The translations under genes and the position numbers were made by a program. From positions 1 to 45,776 of the forward strand of contig CAYWRU010000022.1 of assembly GCA_964460795.1 (NCBI GenBank): a stretch of DNA of 45,776 bases, written 5' to 3'. The DNA comes from CAZOOM01 sp964460795 (GTDB lineage Bacteria; Omnitrophota; Omnitrophia; Omnitrophales; Aquincolibacteriaceae). Each line of letters starts with the position of its first letter. The stretch's first letter is position 1. The notes beneath the pieces are model-generated. The model searched no databases. It was not told the DNA's origin and saw only the letters and a program-made list of their open reading frames with translations. Of this stretch, positions 24,579 through 33,181 are shown piece by piece.

Positions 24579-27371
24579 ATGTTGAGCAACGATACCCCCC
24601 GCCAATTTTATGAAAAAATGCCTCACGAAAGCATTGTCTGCGAACTATGCCAGAATAAAAATCTGACTGAAATTTTTCAACAAGATCGTTACGGAATGGG
24701 GCTTCAGACAGTCCTGTGCCGTCAGTGTGGATTTATATTCACCAATCCCCGGCCTACCCGAGAGGCGATCAGTGCCTTCTATCAGGATGGATACCGGCAG
24801 TTTTATACAGGATCTACAGAACCCGATAGCGACTATCGTCCCGAATCTTCACGGTACCGAAGGGCAAAGCGTCTGGTCGATTTTATTAAGCCTAGCGTGC
24901 AGAAATTTTCTGGATCTACGATGAATGTGCTGGATATTGGATGCGGTTCCGGAGTCCTGCTTCATATTTTTCAACAGGCCTTTCCTCAGAGCCGCCTTTC
25001 AGGGGTGGAGCCGGATACCGGATTTGGAAAATATGCGGAGTCACTCAACCGAGCCAACATTCTTTATCAGGATGTCGAAAAATATTTTTCCGCCCCTTTT
25101 TCCACCCCGTTTGATGTCATTCTGCTAAACCATGTGCTAGAGCATTTGTATCAACCGTTCGATAAACTACTGGCACTGCGCGAGCGGCTTCGTCCAGGAG
25201 GACTTTTATTGGTAGAGGTTCCTCATCTCTTAAGCGGAGATTGGAAAGATCCTCTTAAAATTTTTCATATTGCTCATGTCTCTCATTTTACTCCGGATAC
25301 GCTGGAGAAGGCTTTCTTGCGTTCAGGCTTTAAGATTCTTCAAAAATCACTATCAGTACCCCGGACCATGACGTATCTTTGCCAAAAATCGGAGTCTTGG
25401 GCTCTTCCCGGTGCTTGGGAACCCTCTCCGGAAAAGGATATCCGATTACTTGAAACGGCTTTGCGGGACCTTTGTCTAAAAGCGCAAAAGGGGAAGGTCC
25501 AATCAGACAAAAAAGGGACTTCAAGCTGGATGAGCCGATGGCGGCAGTCCCTAGCAAAAATGAAAAAAGAAAAGCCGAAATCGTCATCTTTAGAAATTAC
25601 TCCCTTCATGATGTACGCCCGAATGGAAAAAGAGATCGTCCCATGTAATCTCTGCGGCGAAAAAAATCTTGAGAAATTCTTGGTCCGGGACCGCTATTCG
25701 ATGGGGGTGATGACGTCACTATGCCGCAGCTGCGGATTTCTTTTTACCAATCCCCGCCCCACACAAAAGGAAATGAATGAATTTTACCGTACAAAATATA
25801 GAAAATTTTACACAGGAACCACAGACCCCGCCAAAGAGTATGGAGAAAAACTGCATCATATTAAAAGGGAATGGATGGCCGATATCCTGTGCCGGGAATT
25901 TTCCGAGCGCGGACTTACAGCGCCCCGCATTTTAGAAGTGGGGTGTGGTGCGGGTGTGCTGCTTTATATTTTGAGAAATAAAAATCCTAACAGCCAGCTT
26001 TTTGGAATTGAGCCTTATGATGTTTTTGCCGCCCATGCTGCTCAACAAAGCGGAGCCCAGGTGTTTGCCGCGGACATCGACACCTTTTCACACGACCATC
26101 CGGAACTGCTGGCGTCTTTGGATGCCATTGTGCTCAATCATGTGCTGGAGCATCTTTATGATCCTCTCGATAAAATTCGTTCCTTGAAAAAATTTCTTAA
26201 GCCTGAAGGGTATTTTTTGATCCAAGTCCCTAATCTTCTTTCTCCCCACTGGACTCAAAAACTACCTATTTTTCACATCGCCCATGTGAATCATTTCACG
26301 ACCGTTTCCATGCGCTATCTTTTTGCCCGAGCCGGTCTTAAAATTCTAAAAGAAATTTCCGTCAGTCTGCCCGTTCATCCCAAGGCCATGACCTATCTGG
26401 TACAAGCGGAGCCCGAAGCGCTTCATTCACAGGCGAAGCTGCTTCTCCCGGAAAAAAAAGAACTTTCCGAGCTTTTTATACAGCTTGACGGAATTCGAGA
26501 CGGGGCCTTGCATACCCGAAAGAAAAATCCTCTACAAAGATTTTTAGATAGCTGGTCCCATCAGGGATTTCGGTACACCGTGGGGCGTTTGATTTTTTAT
26601 TTTGGACGGGCGGGACAGAAAATGAAAAGTTGGATTTCTGGAGCACCCCGTGAAACAAAATTTTCTTTAAGAAAAGGAGAAGACGTTCATCAAAAAAATG
26701 AGATAGTCCTTCGGCTTCTCCTGCAGGGCCAAAAAGTCTTGATCCTGGGGTCCGGACAATCGGCTAGTTGTCTTCAAGAGATTCCTGAAGATGTTAAAAT
26801 CCTAACTTGCAATGCCAGCGTGAGGCTTTTTGCCGAACGGGGATGGGCCCGGCCCCTCGATCTTTTCCTCTGTCGGAAGAAAGCTATGCTCCATGATTAT
26901 CCGGATATTGAATCTCATTTAATCCGCCTAAGGACTCATTTGCTGATCATGGATGATCGCAAGTTTATTGTGAATCGCCCCGGTCTTCGTGCGGCTTATG
27001 ATAAATTGCTTCTGGATTCCCAGAAGGATAACTATTATCTCGAGAAAATCATTGCTCCCACATCTCTCAACGACTTAGCGGTTACTCAGGGACTTTGGAA
27101 TGATGTGACGTGGACGTCGGCAGGACTGAGGCTGCTTCAATATGCCATTTATTTTGAAGCCAAGGAGATTTATGTGGCCGGTATTGACCCAGGGGCTGCA
27201 GATTATTTTTGGGGTGGAAAATTTATTCATAAACATCCCATTGATATCAATTTTTTAAAATTAATTTCTGAACGCGTTTCCAATATTTATTCGCTTTCGC
27301 CTTCCAGTCCTCTGACCCAGTATTTCCCTCACCGGACATTTACAGCGCCCCGGCCTTCGATTCCTGCCTGA
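24579..27371 (+). CDS. three-module protein: two zinc-ribbon methyltransferases plus a GT42/MAF-like domain
   Basis: This is a 930-residue protein. Module 1 has zinc cysteines C21, C24, C47, C50, SAM motif LDIGCGSG 118-125 and NHVLEHLY 184-191. A charged linker (about 300-340) leads to module 2 with cysteines C356, C359, C382, C385, motif LEVGCGAG 452-459 and NHVLEHLY 520-527. Both have GF(I/L)FTNPRPT and F(Y)xxxY(R)xFYTG blocks, so one is a duplicate of the other. Residues about 718-925 form the GT42/MAF-like domain: KVLILGSGQSA, LTCNAS, TSAGLRLLQYAIYF, AGIDPG, His886 and SLSPSSPLTQYFPHR. Two apparently active methyltransferases with one transferase in a single chain suggest doubly methylated sugar transfer, which is inference. 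The stop lies one base from the converging gene's stop. Confidence 0.82.
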   Translation: MLSNDTPRQFYEKMPHESIVCELCQNKNLTEIFQQDRYGMGLQTVLCRQCGFIFTNPRPTREAISAFYQDGYRQFYTGSTEPDSDYRPESSRYRRAKRLVDFIKPSVQKFSGSTMNVLDIGCGSGVLLHIFQQAFPQSRLSGVEPDTGFGKYAESLNRANILYQDVEKYFSAPFSTPFDVILLNHVLEHLYQPFDKLLALRERLRPGGLLLVEVPHLLSGDWKDPLKIFHIAHVSHFTPDTLEKAFLRSGFKILQKSLSVPRTMTYLCQKSESWALPGAWEPSPEKDIRLLETALRDLCLKAQKGKVQSDKKGTSSWMSRWRQSLAKMKKEKPKSSSLEITPFMMYARMEKEIVPCNLCGEKNLEKFLVRDRYSMGVMTSLCRSCGFLFTNPRPTQKEMNEFYRTKYRKFYTGTTDPAKEYGEKLHHIKREWMADILCREFSERGLTAPRILEVGCGAGVLLYILRNKNPNSQLFGIEPYDVFAAHAAQQSGAQVFAADIDTFSHDHPELLASLDAIVLNHVLEHLYDPLDKIRSLKKFLKPEGYFLIQVPNLLSPHWTQKLPIFHIAHVNHFTTVSMRYLFARAGLKILKEISVSLPVHPKAMTYLVQAEPEALHSQAKLLLPEKKELSELFIQLDGIRDGALHTRKKNPLQRFLDSWSHQGFRYTVGRLIFYFGRAGQKMKSWISGAPRETKFSLRKGEDVHQKNEIVLRLLLQGQKVLILGSGQSASCLQEIPEDVKILTCNASVRLFAERGWARPLDLFLCRKKAMLHDYPDIESHLIRLRTHLLIMDDRKFIVNRPGLRAAYDKLLLDSQKDNYYLEKIIAPTSLNDLAVTQGLWNDVTWTSAGLRLLQYAIYFEAKEIYVAGIDPGAADYFWGGKFIHKHPIDINFLKLISERVSNIYSLSPSSPLTQYFPHRTFTAPRPSIPA

Positions 27372-27372
27372 T

Positions 27373-28473
27373 TCAAGCTCTTTTTCCTAAGAGTAAGGGC
27401 ACTATTTTTTCTTTTAGGGCGCGACGGATTTTTGAAGAGTCATCGAGACGCCGTGTTTTTTTATGAGTCTTGATGAAGGTTTCAAGCTCTTCGCTTAATT
27501 TTTCAGGAGGGATCCCTCGGATATAACTTTCAGCACTCAGATGGTTCAAGAAGGCTTGATGCTTCTCAGTCATAAAATCTTTTTGCAGATAGACCAAGAC
27601 ATGCGCGCCCGAGGAGGCAGCTTCCGAAATCATCGATACACTTTCAGGAGAAACGATCACGACTTGGCAAAGTCCCAGGATGCCTGCGACAACGCCGCTC
27701 CGGTTTTTTTTGGAGGCAATCACTAAAAGTTTGGCGTCAGGACATTCCCTCAATTCTGACTCCAGGAGACTTGAGATCCGTTCCGGAGTCCGGCGCGATG
27801 TGGTAAGCAGAAGGTCAGCGTTGAATTTTTTAGACGTTTCTTTAAGCCCCTGAATCAGAGTAGCCACGGTCTTTTCATCCATTTTAAATTTTTTATAATC
27901 GCCGCCGAATAAAGCTCCGATAACCAGAGGACGAAATCTTCCAAGTTCCTTTTCCAGTAGCAAAGACTGTTTTGTGACTTCCTCTTGGCTCATGAGATTC
28001 GGTGCGCCGTCCGTAACGAGAACAGGGCCTTCTTCGGCAACCTGGTCATGCCGCGGCACGATCACCAAGTCAAAACGGTTCAAATTATTTTTGGGTTTCA
28101 TCAATACGATGGACCGGCTACCCGTTTTTTTTGCAAACCAGGCATTGATATCCGAAACTCGTTTTCCAAAAACTGAAATCACTACATTTGGATTTAAAGT
28201 ACACAAATGATCCCATTCTTTTTTAGGCAGGGAGTAGCGCACACACCGGCTGCAGGAAGGACAGAATTTGGCGAGAGGATGCGTCAGATAAAAGAAGAAC
28301 TTCTGAATCCAAGAAGGGCGGTATTTAACCGGAACAAGCAGCTCGCTAATTTTTAAAAAGGCATTTTGGGTATGGAGCTCATCGTGTAGAAGCTGGGCCA
28401 CGGCTTGGCATTGACGGAGATGCCCCGTGATACCATCGTGGAGAATGAGCGCTTGATAGGCGGGGGAAGCCAT
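27373..28473 (-). CDS. ELM1/DUF1022-like GT-B fold glycosyltransferase
   Basis: This 366-residue protein begins with ALILHDGITGHLRQCQAVAQLL, the usual opening of bacterial ELM1-family (DUF1022) proteins that read DGxxGHxxQ. Further landmarks are SIVLMKPKNNLNRFDLVIVPRHD, VLVTDGAPN, PLVIGALFGGDYKKFKM, LLLTTSRRTPERI and the C-terminal VVIVSPESVSMISEAASSGAHVLVY, which corresponds to the donor-binding end of a GT-B fold. The plant relative acts in mitochondrial fission, whereas bacterial homologues sit in envelope glycan loci. The start overlaps the previous stop by one base (TAATG), so it is translated with the GT-A gene upstream. A sugar-transfer role is inferred from fold and neighbours. Confidence 0.78.
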   Translation of the reverse strand: MASPAYQALILHDGITGHLRQCQAVAQLLHDELHTQNAFLKISELLVPVKYRPSWIQKFFFYLTHPLAKFCPSCSRCVRYSLPKKEWDHLCTLNPNVVISVFGKRVSDINAWFAKKTGSRSIVLMKPKNNLNRFDLVIVPRHDQVAEEGPVLVTDGAPNLMSQEEVTKQSLLLEKELGRFRPLVIGALFGGDYKKFKMDEKTVATLIQGLKETSKKFNADLLLTTSRRTPERISSLLESELRECPDAKLLVIASKKNRSGVVAGILGLCQVVIVSPESVSMISEAASSGAHVLVYLQKDFMTEKHQAFLNHLSAESYIRGIPPEKLSEELETFIKTHKKTRRLDDSSKIRRALKEKIVPLLLGKRA

Positions 28474-29195
28474 TATTTTTTAAGATAATTTTCCTTGGAA
28501 GATACTTGTTCAAGAAGCGATCGCTCAGCATTCCACAGATCCGCAAAATCAACGTGCCGCCAATTTTCAAACCAGGGCCCGCCTCGGGTGTAATGAATAG
28601 CTTTGGGAAGGGTGCCGTTCTCTTTCAAACTCCATCCCTCAAGCCAGTTCCAGGTTTCCGGAAGTGCTCCAATTTCTTGATCCTCTAGCCACTTAAATCG
28701 GTGTAAAAAGGCAGGGCTTTCCTGCGACACCGCTGCAGGAGTCATTTTTTTGTTTTTAGGGTGGGCGTTATTCCACAAGACAAAACTGGACCAATTTTTT
28801 CGCGGATACACCGTTTGAACACAGCCATCCATTTTTGTTTTTTCATTCGGTTGATAAGTGCGCTGAACGCAGCAAACGGCAAAAGAATTATTTAAGTAAG
28901 GTTGGAGTTCAAAAATATCCGAGGTAAAGAGAAAATCACTGTCTACAAAAAGAGCCCAGCCTTGATAGCCGGAAAGACTGGGGACTAGAAAACGGGTGTA
29001 AGTAAATTCCGTGGAAGCTAAAGGGTCCCGAGGCCGGTCATAGAGGCCCTGTCTTCGAAGCTCTTCCTGCTTAAGGGGAATGATTTCAACGGGCGCGGAG
29101 GCATGCCTGCGGATGGAATGAGCGCATACCTCATAGGCCATCTCTTGCCGGGAATCCCACCCAATAAATACTTTAAATGGTTTGATTGATTGCAT
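28473..29195 (-). CDS. GT-A type glycosyltransferase with DSD metal motif
   Basis: This 240-residue cytoplasmic protein opens with FKVFIGWDSRQEMAYEVCAHSIRRHA, the start seen in GT8-like and related transferases. It has the metal-binding ALFVDSDFLFTSDI (D85, D87), then KMDGCVQTVYPRKNWSSFVLWNNAHPKNK and a C-terminal PKAIHYTRGGPWFENW in which the histidine is the usual last ligand. The start used is ATG at 29195; a TTG immediately before it is possible. It lies 17 bases after the 29213-30319 gene and one base overlaps the ELM1-like gene, placing it in the middle of a three-gene minus-strand operon. The donor sugar is not evident. Confidence 0.82.
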   Translation of the reverse strand: MQSIKPFKVFIGWDSRQEMAYEVCAHSIRRHASAPVEIIPLKQEELRRQGLYDRPRDPLASTEFTYTRFLVPSLSGYQGWALFVDSDFLFTSDIFELQPYLNNSFAVCCVQRTYQPNEKTKMDGCVQTVYPRKNWSSFVLWNNAHPKNKKMTPAAVSQESPAFLHRFKWLEDQEIGALPETWNWLEGWSLKENGTLPKAIHYTRGGPWFENWRHVDFADLWNAERSLLEQVSSKENYLKK

Positions 29196-29212
29196 CAATA
29201 TTACTCATGGCT

Positions 29213-30319
29213 CTAAGAAGAATGGCTCATCCACTTTTGAAAATGTTGGAGGATACGATCAAAAACGGGGCCATTGTACAAGACTCTCGAGATAAAATCA
29301 TCTGAGAATTGAAGCAGCTTGGCGCGCTCCTCGGTGTTTTGGATTCTGAGAATCCACTGAGACCAATCCGCCGCAAGATGAAGGGAAAACAGGGGGGCAT
29401 AGCGTGAAAGATCCGCTGCCTGTCCTCCGACGATGGCTACGGGAAGCCGGGCGCGGGCGGCATCCAGGGCAATCGTGGACGGAGTGGCGATTACGCCTTG
29501 AGACACAGAAAAAAGTTCAGAGGCTGTCACAAGCTCCCAGCGCGGATTTTCAGGATCACAGAGCAAATGATTGGAGGGAAATGCGGAAAGAAGTTTCGAA
29601 TTTTTTGCGAGCCATCTTTGATCCGGATGGGGCTTGATCAAAAACAAAATATCCGGGTGAGCGCTCATGCATTCCGAGAGATGTTCGAGAAAAGCAGTCC
29701 GATACGCATTTGAAAATCTGGACCAATGAAGGTTTTCAAAAACGGATAAAACACCGCGGTATTTTTTCGCTTCTTCCAAAGTCAAGCTGGAGGCAGGCGT
29801 TATTTTGGGACAGCCCACAGAGAGACACCGGCTGCGGATTTTTTCATCCAGTTCCGGATGCAGTGTTTCAAGCGGTCCCCAGATCAAAATATGCTTGGAG
29901 GCAAAAGAAACTTTTCGGATGGGGTACTCGTCATCCGAATACGTGAGTCCAATATTATCAAATCCATGCTGCACTGTGACGGTTTCAATTCCCAAACGAT
30001 TGGCATGGTGAGTCATCCCATAAGCCGGCCGGTGTGGCCGTGCAGTCGATTCTGAGGCCGTCACAAAAAGCGCTATATTTTTGAAAACATTCGCTTTGCC
30101 CCACCCTGTGTCCCATTTGGATAAAATCCGTATCGGGAGTTTGGACTGCATGCAGGAGCGGAAAACTCTGGGCGAGGACTGATGCAGGGGCCGGGAGATG
30201 CCCATGGCTACCGAGAGACCGGCCTGCTGCGCAGCTTGAGCCATGGGGAGGAGAAGATCTAGATCCTGTTTTAAGTGTAAGAAGAAAAAAACAGTCTTTT
30301 CTTTCATGAAACTTTCCAT
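29213..30319 (-). CDS. CDP-glycerol glycerophosphotransferase-like GT-B protein
   Basis: This 368-residue protein resembles the CDP-glycerol/ribitol phosphotransferase and surface-carbohydrate GT-B families. The N-terminal half has a Rossmann-like start (KTVFFFLHLKQDLDLLLPMAQAAQQAGLSVAMGIS). The middle has GIETVTVQHGFDNIGLTY, and the C-terminal half has ILFLIKPHPDQRW and the donor-binding VIATPSTIALDAARARLPVAIVGG. The KPHP and TPSTIALDAA blocks are characteristic. The ATG at 30319 is used; ATG at 30307 with GGAAAG upstream is an equally good start. It is the first gene of a minus-strand operon with the GT-A and ELM1-like genes. It probably transfers an alditol phosphate or a sugar to a lipid-linked acceptor. 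Confidence 0.72.
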   Translation of the reverse strand: MESFMKEKTVFFFLHLKQDLDLLLPMAQAAQQAGLSVAMGISRPLHQSSPRVFRSCMQSKLPIRILSKWDTGWGKANVFKNIALFVTASESTARPHRPAYGMTHHANRLGIETVTVQHGFDNIGLTYSDDEYPIRKVSFASKHILIWGPLETLHPELDEKIRSRCLSVGCPKITPASSLTLEEAKKYRGVLSVFENLHWSRFSNAYRTAFLEHLSECMSAHPDILFLIKPHPDQRWLAKNSKLLSAFPSNHLLCDPENPRWELVTASELFSVSQGVIATPSTIALDAARARLPVAIVGGQAADLSRYAPLFSLHLAADWSQWILRIQNTEERAKLLQFSDDFISRVLYNGPVFDRILQHFQKWMSHSS

Positions 30320-30488
30320 TTCCGTCGGCAGGGCTCAGGATTGCAATTGAAAAGTACTATAGCAAATCTTTCGAAGCTGCCCAATAAGAATCATGGAGGG
30401 CTTTATGAGCCCAACTTAAAATGATAAACTACAAAAAATTAATCCTGGAAGATCCCTTTATTTGGAAACGAAGTAAGAGCTATTTTTC

Positions 30489-30944
30489 ATGCTGATTCGG
30501 ATTTTGGCCTCATCCCGTATTCGCTCCACCATCGTCATTGGGCTTTGTATTCTTTCCATTGCTGCGGGATTTAAGAAACATATCCGGCGCTGGGTCAAAT
30601 CCTGGGATGCTATGAAGGTCGATAAACAGGATTATGATTTCCCCTACCGCGGGATCCGGGAAGCCATCCAAAAAGATCAAGGTTCTGCAGCCTTGGGGGC
30701 TTCAGTTCTTTATGTGTCCGATCGCCAGGATATTCCAAACGGACGAAGGGCTTCAGAGTTTTTTTATGATGCACAGTACGCCCTTGTGCCGCATCGGCTT
30801 CTGGAAAAGGGCGCTGCTGACTATCAGCTGCTCGATTTTTTTTCCAAGGAGACACTTCGCCGCTATATTGAGGAGCATCCGATCCGGATTCTTTTTCAGG
30901 AAGGTGCTGTAGCGCTGGCCAAGGAGAATCTTCGTGCATCATGA
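30489..30944 (+). CDS. hypothetical membrane-anchored protein
   Basis: I do not recognise this 151-residue protein. Residues about 12-28 form one hydrophobic segment (STIVIGLCILSIAAGF) after a basic N-terminus. The rest is soluble, with YVSDRQDIPNGRRASEFFYDAQYALVPHRLLE and an acidic/basic C-terminal helix. That middle block resembles the periplasmic tail often found on sugar-transferring GT-C membrane proteins. The last 11 bases overlap the start of the following gene, whose product is a GT-C-like protein. I infer a small partner or detached C-terminal domain of that protein. Confidence 0.65.
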   Translation: MLIRILASSRIRSTIVIGLCILSIAAGFKKHIRRWVKSWDAMKVDKQDYDFPYRGIREAIQKDQGSAALGASVLYVSDRQDIPNGRRASEFFYDAQYALVPHRLLEKGAADYQLLDFFSKETLRRYIEEHPIRILFQEGAVALAKENLRAS

Positions 30945-32295
30945 TCTTGCATCCATTTCCTCCCTGTGGGTTTTAGGGGTGTATGCTTTTTCGGCCTGGA
31001 TAGGCTATGGATTGGTCCGTTTACTTTCTAAATCAACCAACCAGATTTTTCTTGTAAGTTGTTCTCCCGGTGCGGCATGGGCGATTACCGCCAGTATCCT
31101 TTTTCTTCAGTTTGTGATCTATGGAAAATTTGATTTGGCGGCAGCCTTTTGGGCGCATTTTATCTTAGCGATAGCCGTCTTTTCTTTATTGCATTTCCGG
31201 CAAGAGCGGATTCCTTTAGAAGTTTTGACCCGGAAGGAAGGAGTGGGGATCGTTCTCTTTTTAGCGCTGGGTATTTTTGTCATTCTGCCCACGCTTTTTG
31301 TATTTCCGTACGGGACGGGGATTGATGTGTGGGCTATTTGGAAAATGAAGGCCCGGTTTTTATATTACGACCCGATGTTTTTTGAGCATGTGACACTGCA
31401 ATCCTTGGAATTTTCTCATCCGGATTATCCGTGGTTTTATCCGCTCATGCTTATTGGGGGCTGGCTGGCGGCCGGCCGCGAAGCGCTTGCCGCTTCCTGG
31501 ATTTTATCCTCTGGCATGGCTCTCTCATGTGTGGGGCTTCTAGGCGCATGGTTTTTAAGGCGCGGACAGGGGCTTGTGATCTTGGCGCCTCTTTTGCTTT
31601 TAGGCACGCCCCATTGGATGCATTTGGCAACGTCTCAATATGCCGATGGATTTTCCGCCTATTTTCTGCTCGGCGCTGTTTTGTTGTTTCAAATGGGATT
31701 TCAAAAAGAGAGCAGGGGTGATTTTGTGCTGGCAGGTTTATTTCTCGGAACGGGAGTCAATTTAAAAGACGAAGGCGTGCTTTTTTTAGTTTGTGTTTAT
31801 GGCTCGCTGAGTATCCTTACCTTTTTGCAGAGAGAGAAAAATAAAAGATTTTTGTGGCTAAGCTCACTGGCCGGAGGACTCCCGATGCTTCTTTTGCTTG
31901 TCCTTTTTAAATCTAAGACAACTTTCGAGAGTCATCATCTTCCTCTAGCGCATCTGGGAGAGGCCTTCCGAGAAGGATGGATCATGAGGGGAGTTGCCAT
32001 TGCCCAGCTTTTTTACCATGAAATGGTGAGTGGAAGCGCATGGATGTTTGGATGGATCTTTATTTTTTCAGCTTGCACCTTGATGATAAGGCCGCTTTGG
32101 AAGAGTTCATGGAAGTGGGTTCTTGGGGCTCTCATGTTGATTCATGCCGGATACTTTGTGATTTATTTCATTACTATCTACCCCTTGGGAGCCTTACCTA
32201 GATTATTGGTTCAAACCTATCCCTTGGCATGTCTAGTGGCGTTTGAGGCTATCTTCTTGGAAAAAGCTTCATCTGTGAGGCAGACGAGTCATTGA
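30934..32295 (+). CDS. GT39/ArnT-like (GT-C fold) polytopic membrane protein
   Basis: This 453-residue protein has about 10-12 membrane segments. The loop after the third segment reads GTGIDVWAIWKMKARFLYYDPMFFEHVTLQSLEFSHPDYPWFYPLMLIGGW, the D-x-W-A-x-W...K-A-R...HPDYP pattern of GT-C transferases that use polyprenyl-phosphate sugars. A second landmark is YADGFSAYFLLGAVLLF...GTGVNLKDEGVLFLV. The GTG start at 30934 has AAGGAG (30921-30926) seven bases upstream and lies inside the end of the hypothetical gene, so the two are coupled. Such enzymes glycosylate lipid, glycan or protein acceptors on the periplasmic side. The acceptor is unknown. Confidence 0.75.
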   Translation: MHHDLASISSLWVLGVYAFSAWIGYGLVRLLSKSTNQIFLVSCSPGAAWAITASILFLQFVIYGKFDLAAAFWAHFILAIAVFSLLHFRQERIPLEVLTRKEGVGIVLFLALGIFVILPTLFVFPYGTGIDVWAIWKMKARFLYYDPMFFEHVTLQSLEFSHPDYPWFYPLMLIGGWLAAGREALAASWILSSGMALSCVGLLGAWFLRRGQGLVILAPLLLLGTPHWMHLATSQYADGFSAYFLLGAVLLFQMGFQKESRGDFVLAGLFLGTGVNLKDEGVLFLVCVYGSLSILTFLQREKNKRFLWLSSLAGGLPMLLLLVLFKSKTTFESHHLPLAHLGEAFREGWIMRGVAIAQLFYHEMVSGSAWMFGWIFIFSACTLMIRPLWKSSWKWVLGALMLIHAGYFVIYFITIYPLGALPRLLVQTYPLACLVAFEAIFLEKASSVRQTSH

Positions 32296-32591
32296 TTGCT
32301 ATAAATCTCTTGAAGTCGGCATCTCTTGAGTGGCTATTTGTCGGAAAAGGGACGTGCTTGCCGATTTTCCTTAAGTTTCTCTAAGGATTTTCTTTGCATG
32401 GCTCCTTAGTTTTTTGCATAATACAAACAACCCAGCATGCTTGGGCTAACTTGCAGTAAAAGTGCGCCCCGCGTGACGACGGTGGTAATAGCTGCCAGAA
32501 TGTGGCGGCTCAAATTCGCTCGACAACTTGTGAACTAGGCAGGTTGTGGGCTCATTTGACAACGAAGTTGTGAAACTTTAAGGAGCACCGC
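32296..32591. promoter_or_regulatory. leader region with promoter upstream of the bactofilin gene
   Basis: TTGCAT (32394-32399), 17 bases, CATAAT (32417-32422) form a candidate sigma70 promoter, giving a leader of about 160 bases. The last part repeats a GACAAC...GTTGTG theme (ACAAC/GTTGT around 32561-32575), which could pair into a small hairpin before AAGGAG (32580-32585). No gene is seen in the interval. Confidence 0.4.
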
Positions 32592-33128
32592 ATGGCTAAG
32601 AAACATGAAGCTCAGGAAGTTAAGATTCTCGATGTCGATGCCAGCATGCAGGGCACGATCAGTTTTAAAGATCCCGTCAATCTGCGCATTAATGGAAGTT
32701 TTGAAGGAAAACTGGATACCAAGGGCAGTCTCACTATCGGCGAAAATGCCCGAGTCAAGGCCACTATCCAGGGGGACAAAATTATTGTCGCCGGCCGTGT
32801 TACGGGAGACATTCATGCCTCCGAGAGTTTGTCGATTATTGCTCCGGCCTCGATCCAAGGGAATATCAACACTCCAAGCCTCAGCATGACCGAAGGCGCG
32901 AAAATTCAGGGCCTGGTGACCATGATTGGAATCCAAAGTGCGGGAGATGCTCCGGATGTTCATTTGACTCTTCGCGATGTGGCGCAGTATCTCGAAGTAG
33001 AAGTAAAGGTGGTGGAGGAATGGGCTAAGGGAAGCAAAATCCCTGCGGTATTGGAAAATGGCGACTGGAAATTTACCAAGTCGGCCGTGGACCGGTGGAT
33101 TCAAGAAGAAAATGTGCGGCACGCGTAA
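32592..33128 (+). CDS. bactofilin with C-terminal helix-turn-helix domain
   Basis: This 178-residue protein has a bactofilin (DUF583, polymer-forming cytoskeletal) beta-helix at about 12-115, shown by repeating hydrophobic-glycine turns (GTISFKDPVNLRINGSFEGKLDTKGSLTIGENARVKATIQGDKIIVAGRVTGDIHASESLSIIAPASIQGNI). From about 120 it has a MerR/excisionase-like (HTH_17) domain: LTLRDVAQYLEVEVKVVEEWAKGSKIPAVLENGDWKFTKSAVDRWIQEENV. Bactofilins polymerise without nucleotide and position envelope enzymes. A DNA-binding-type domain on one is unusual. AAGGAG precedes the ATG at good spacing. The next gene carries a similar HTH domain with a membrane anchor, suggesting a linked pair. The HTH may bind DNA or have become a protein-interaction domain. 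Confidence 0.85.
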   Translation: MAKKHEAQEVKILDVDASMQGTISFKDPVNLRINGSFEGKLDTKGSLTIGENARVKATIQGDKIIVAGRVTGDIHASESLSIIAPASIQGNINTPSLSMTEGAKIQGLVTMIGIQSAGDAPDVHLTLRDVAQYLEVEVKVVEEWAKGSKIPAVLENGDWKFTKSAVDRWIQEENVRHA

Positions 33129-33181
33129 CGATTTTTAAAATTTTCATTCGCAGGAATTCGCAGAATCGGGAATGACTCTTG

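Noticed and set aside
32460..32591. A riboswitch in the bactofilin leader
   Set aside because: Small GACAAC/GTTGTG pairings exist, but no known riboswitch core or terminator form is recognisable.
32535..33122. A 195-codon minus-strand frame opposite the bactofilin gene
   Set aside because: It is a mirror of the repetitive beta-helix coding sequence. No ribosome-binding site or recognisable motif is present, and the plus-strand bactofilin and HTH match is clear.
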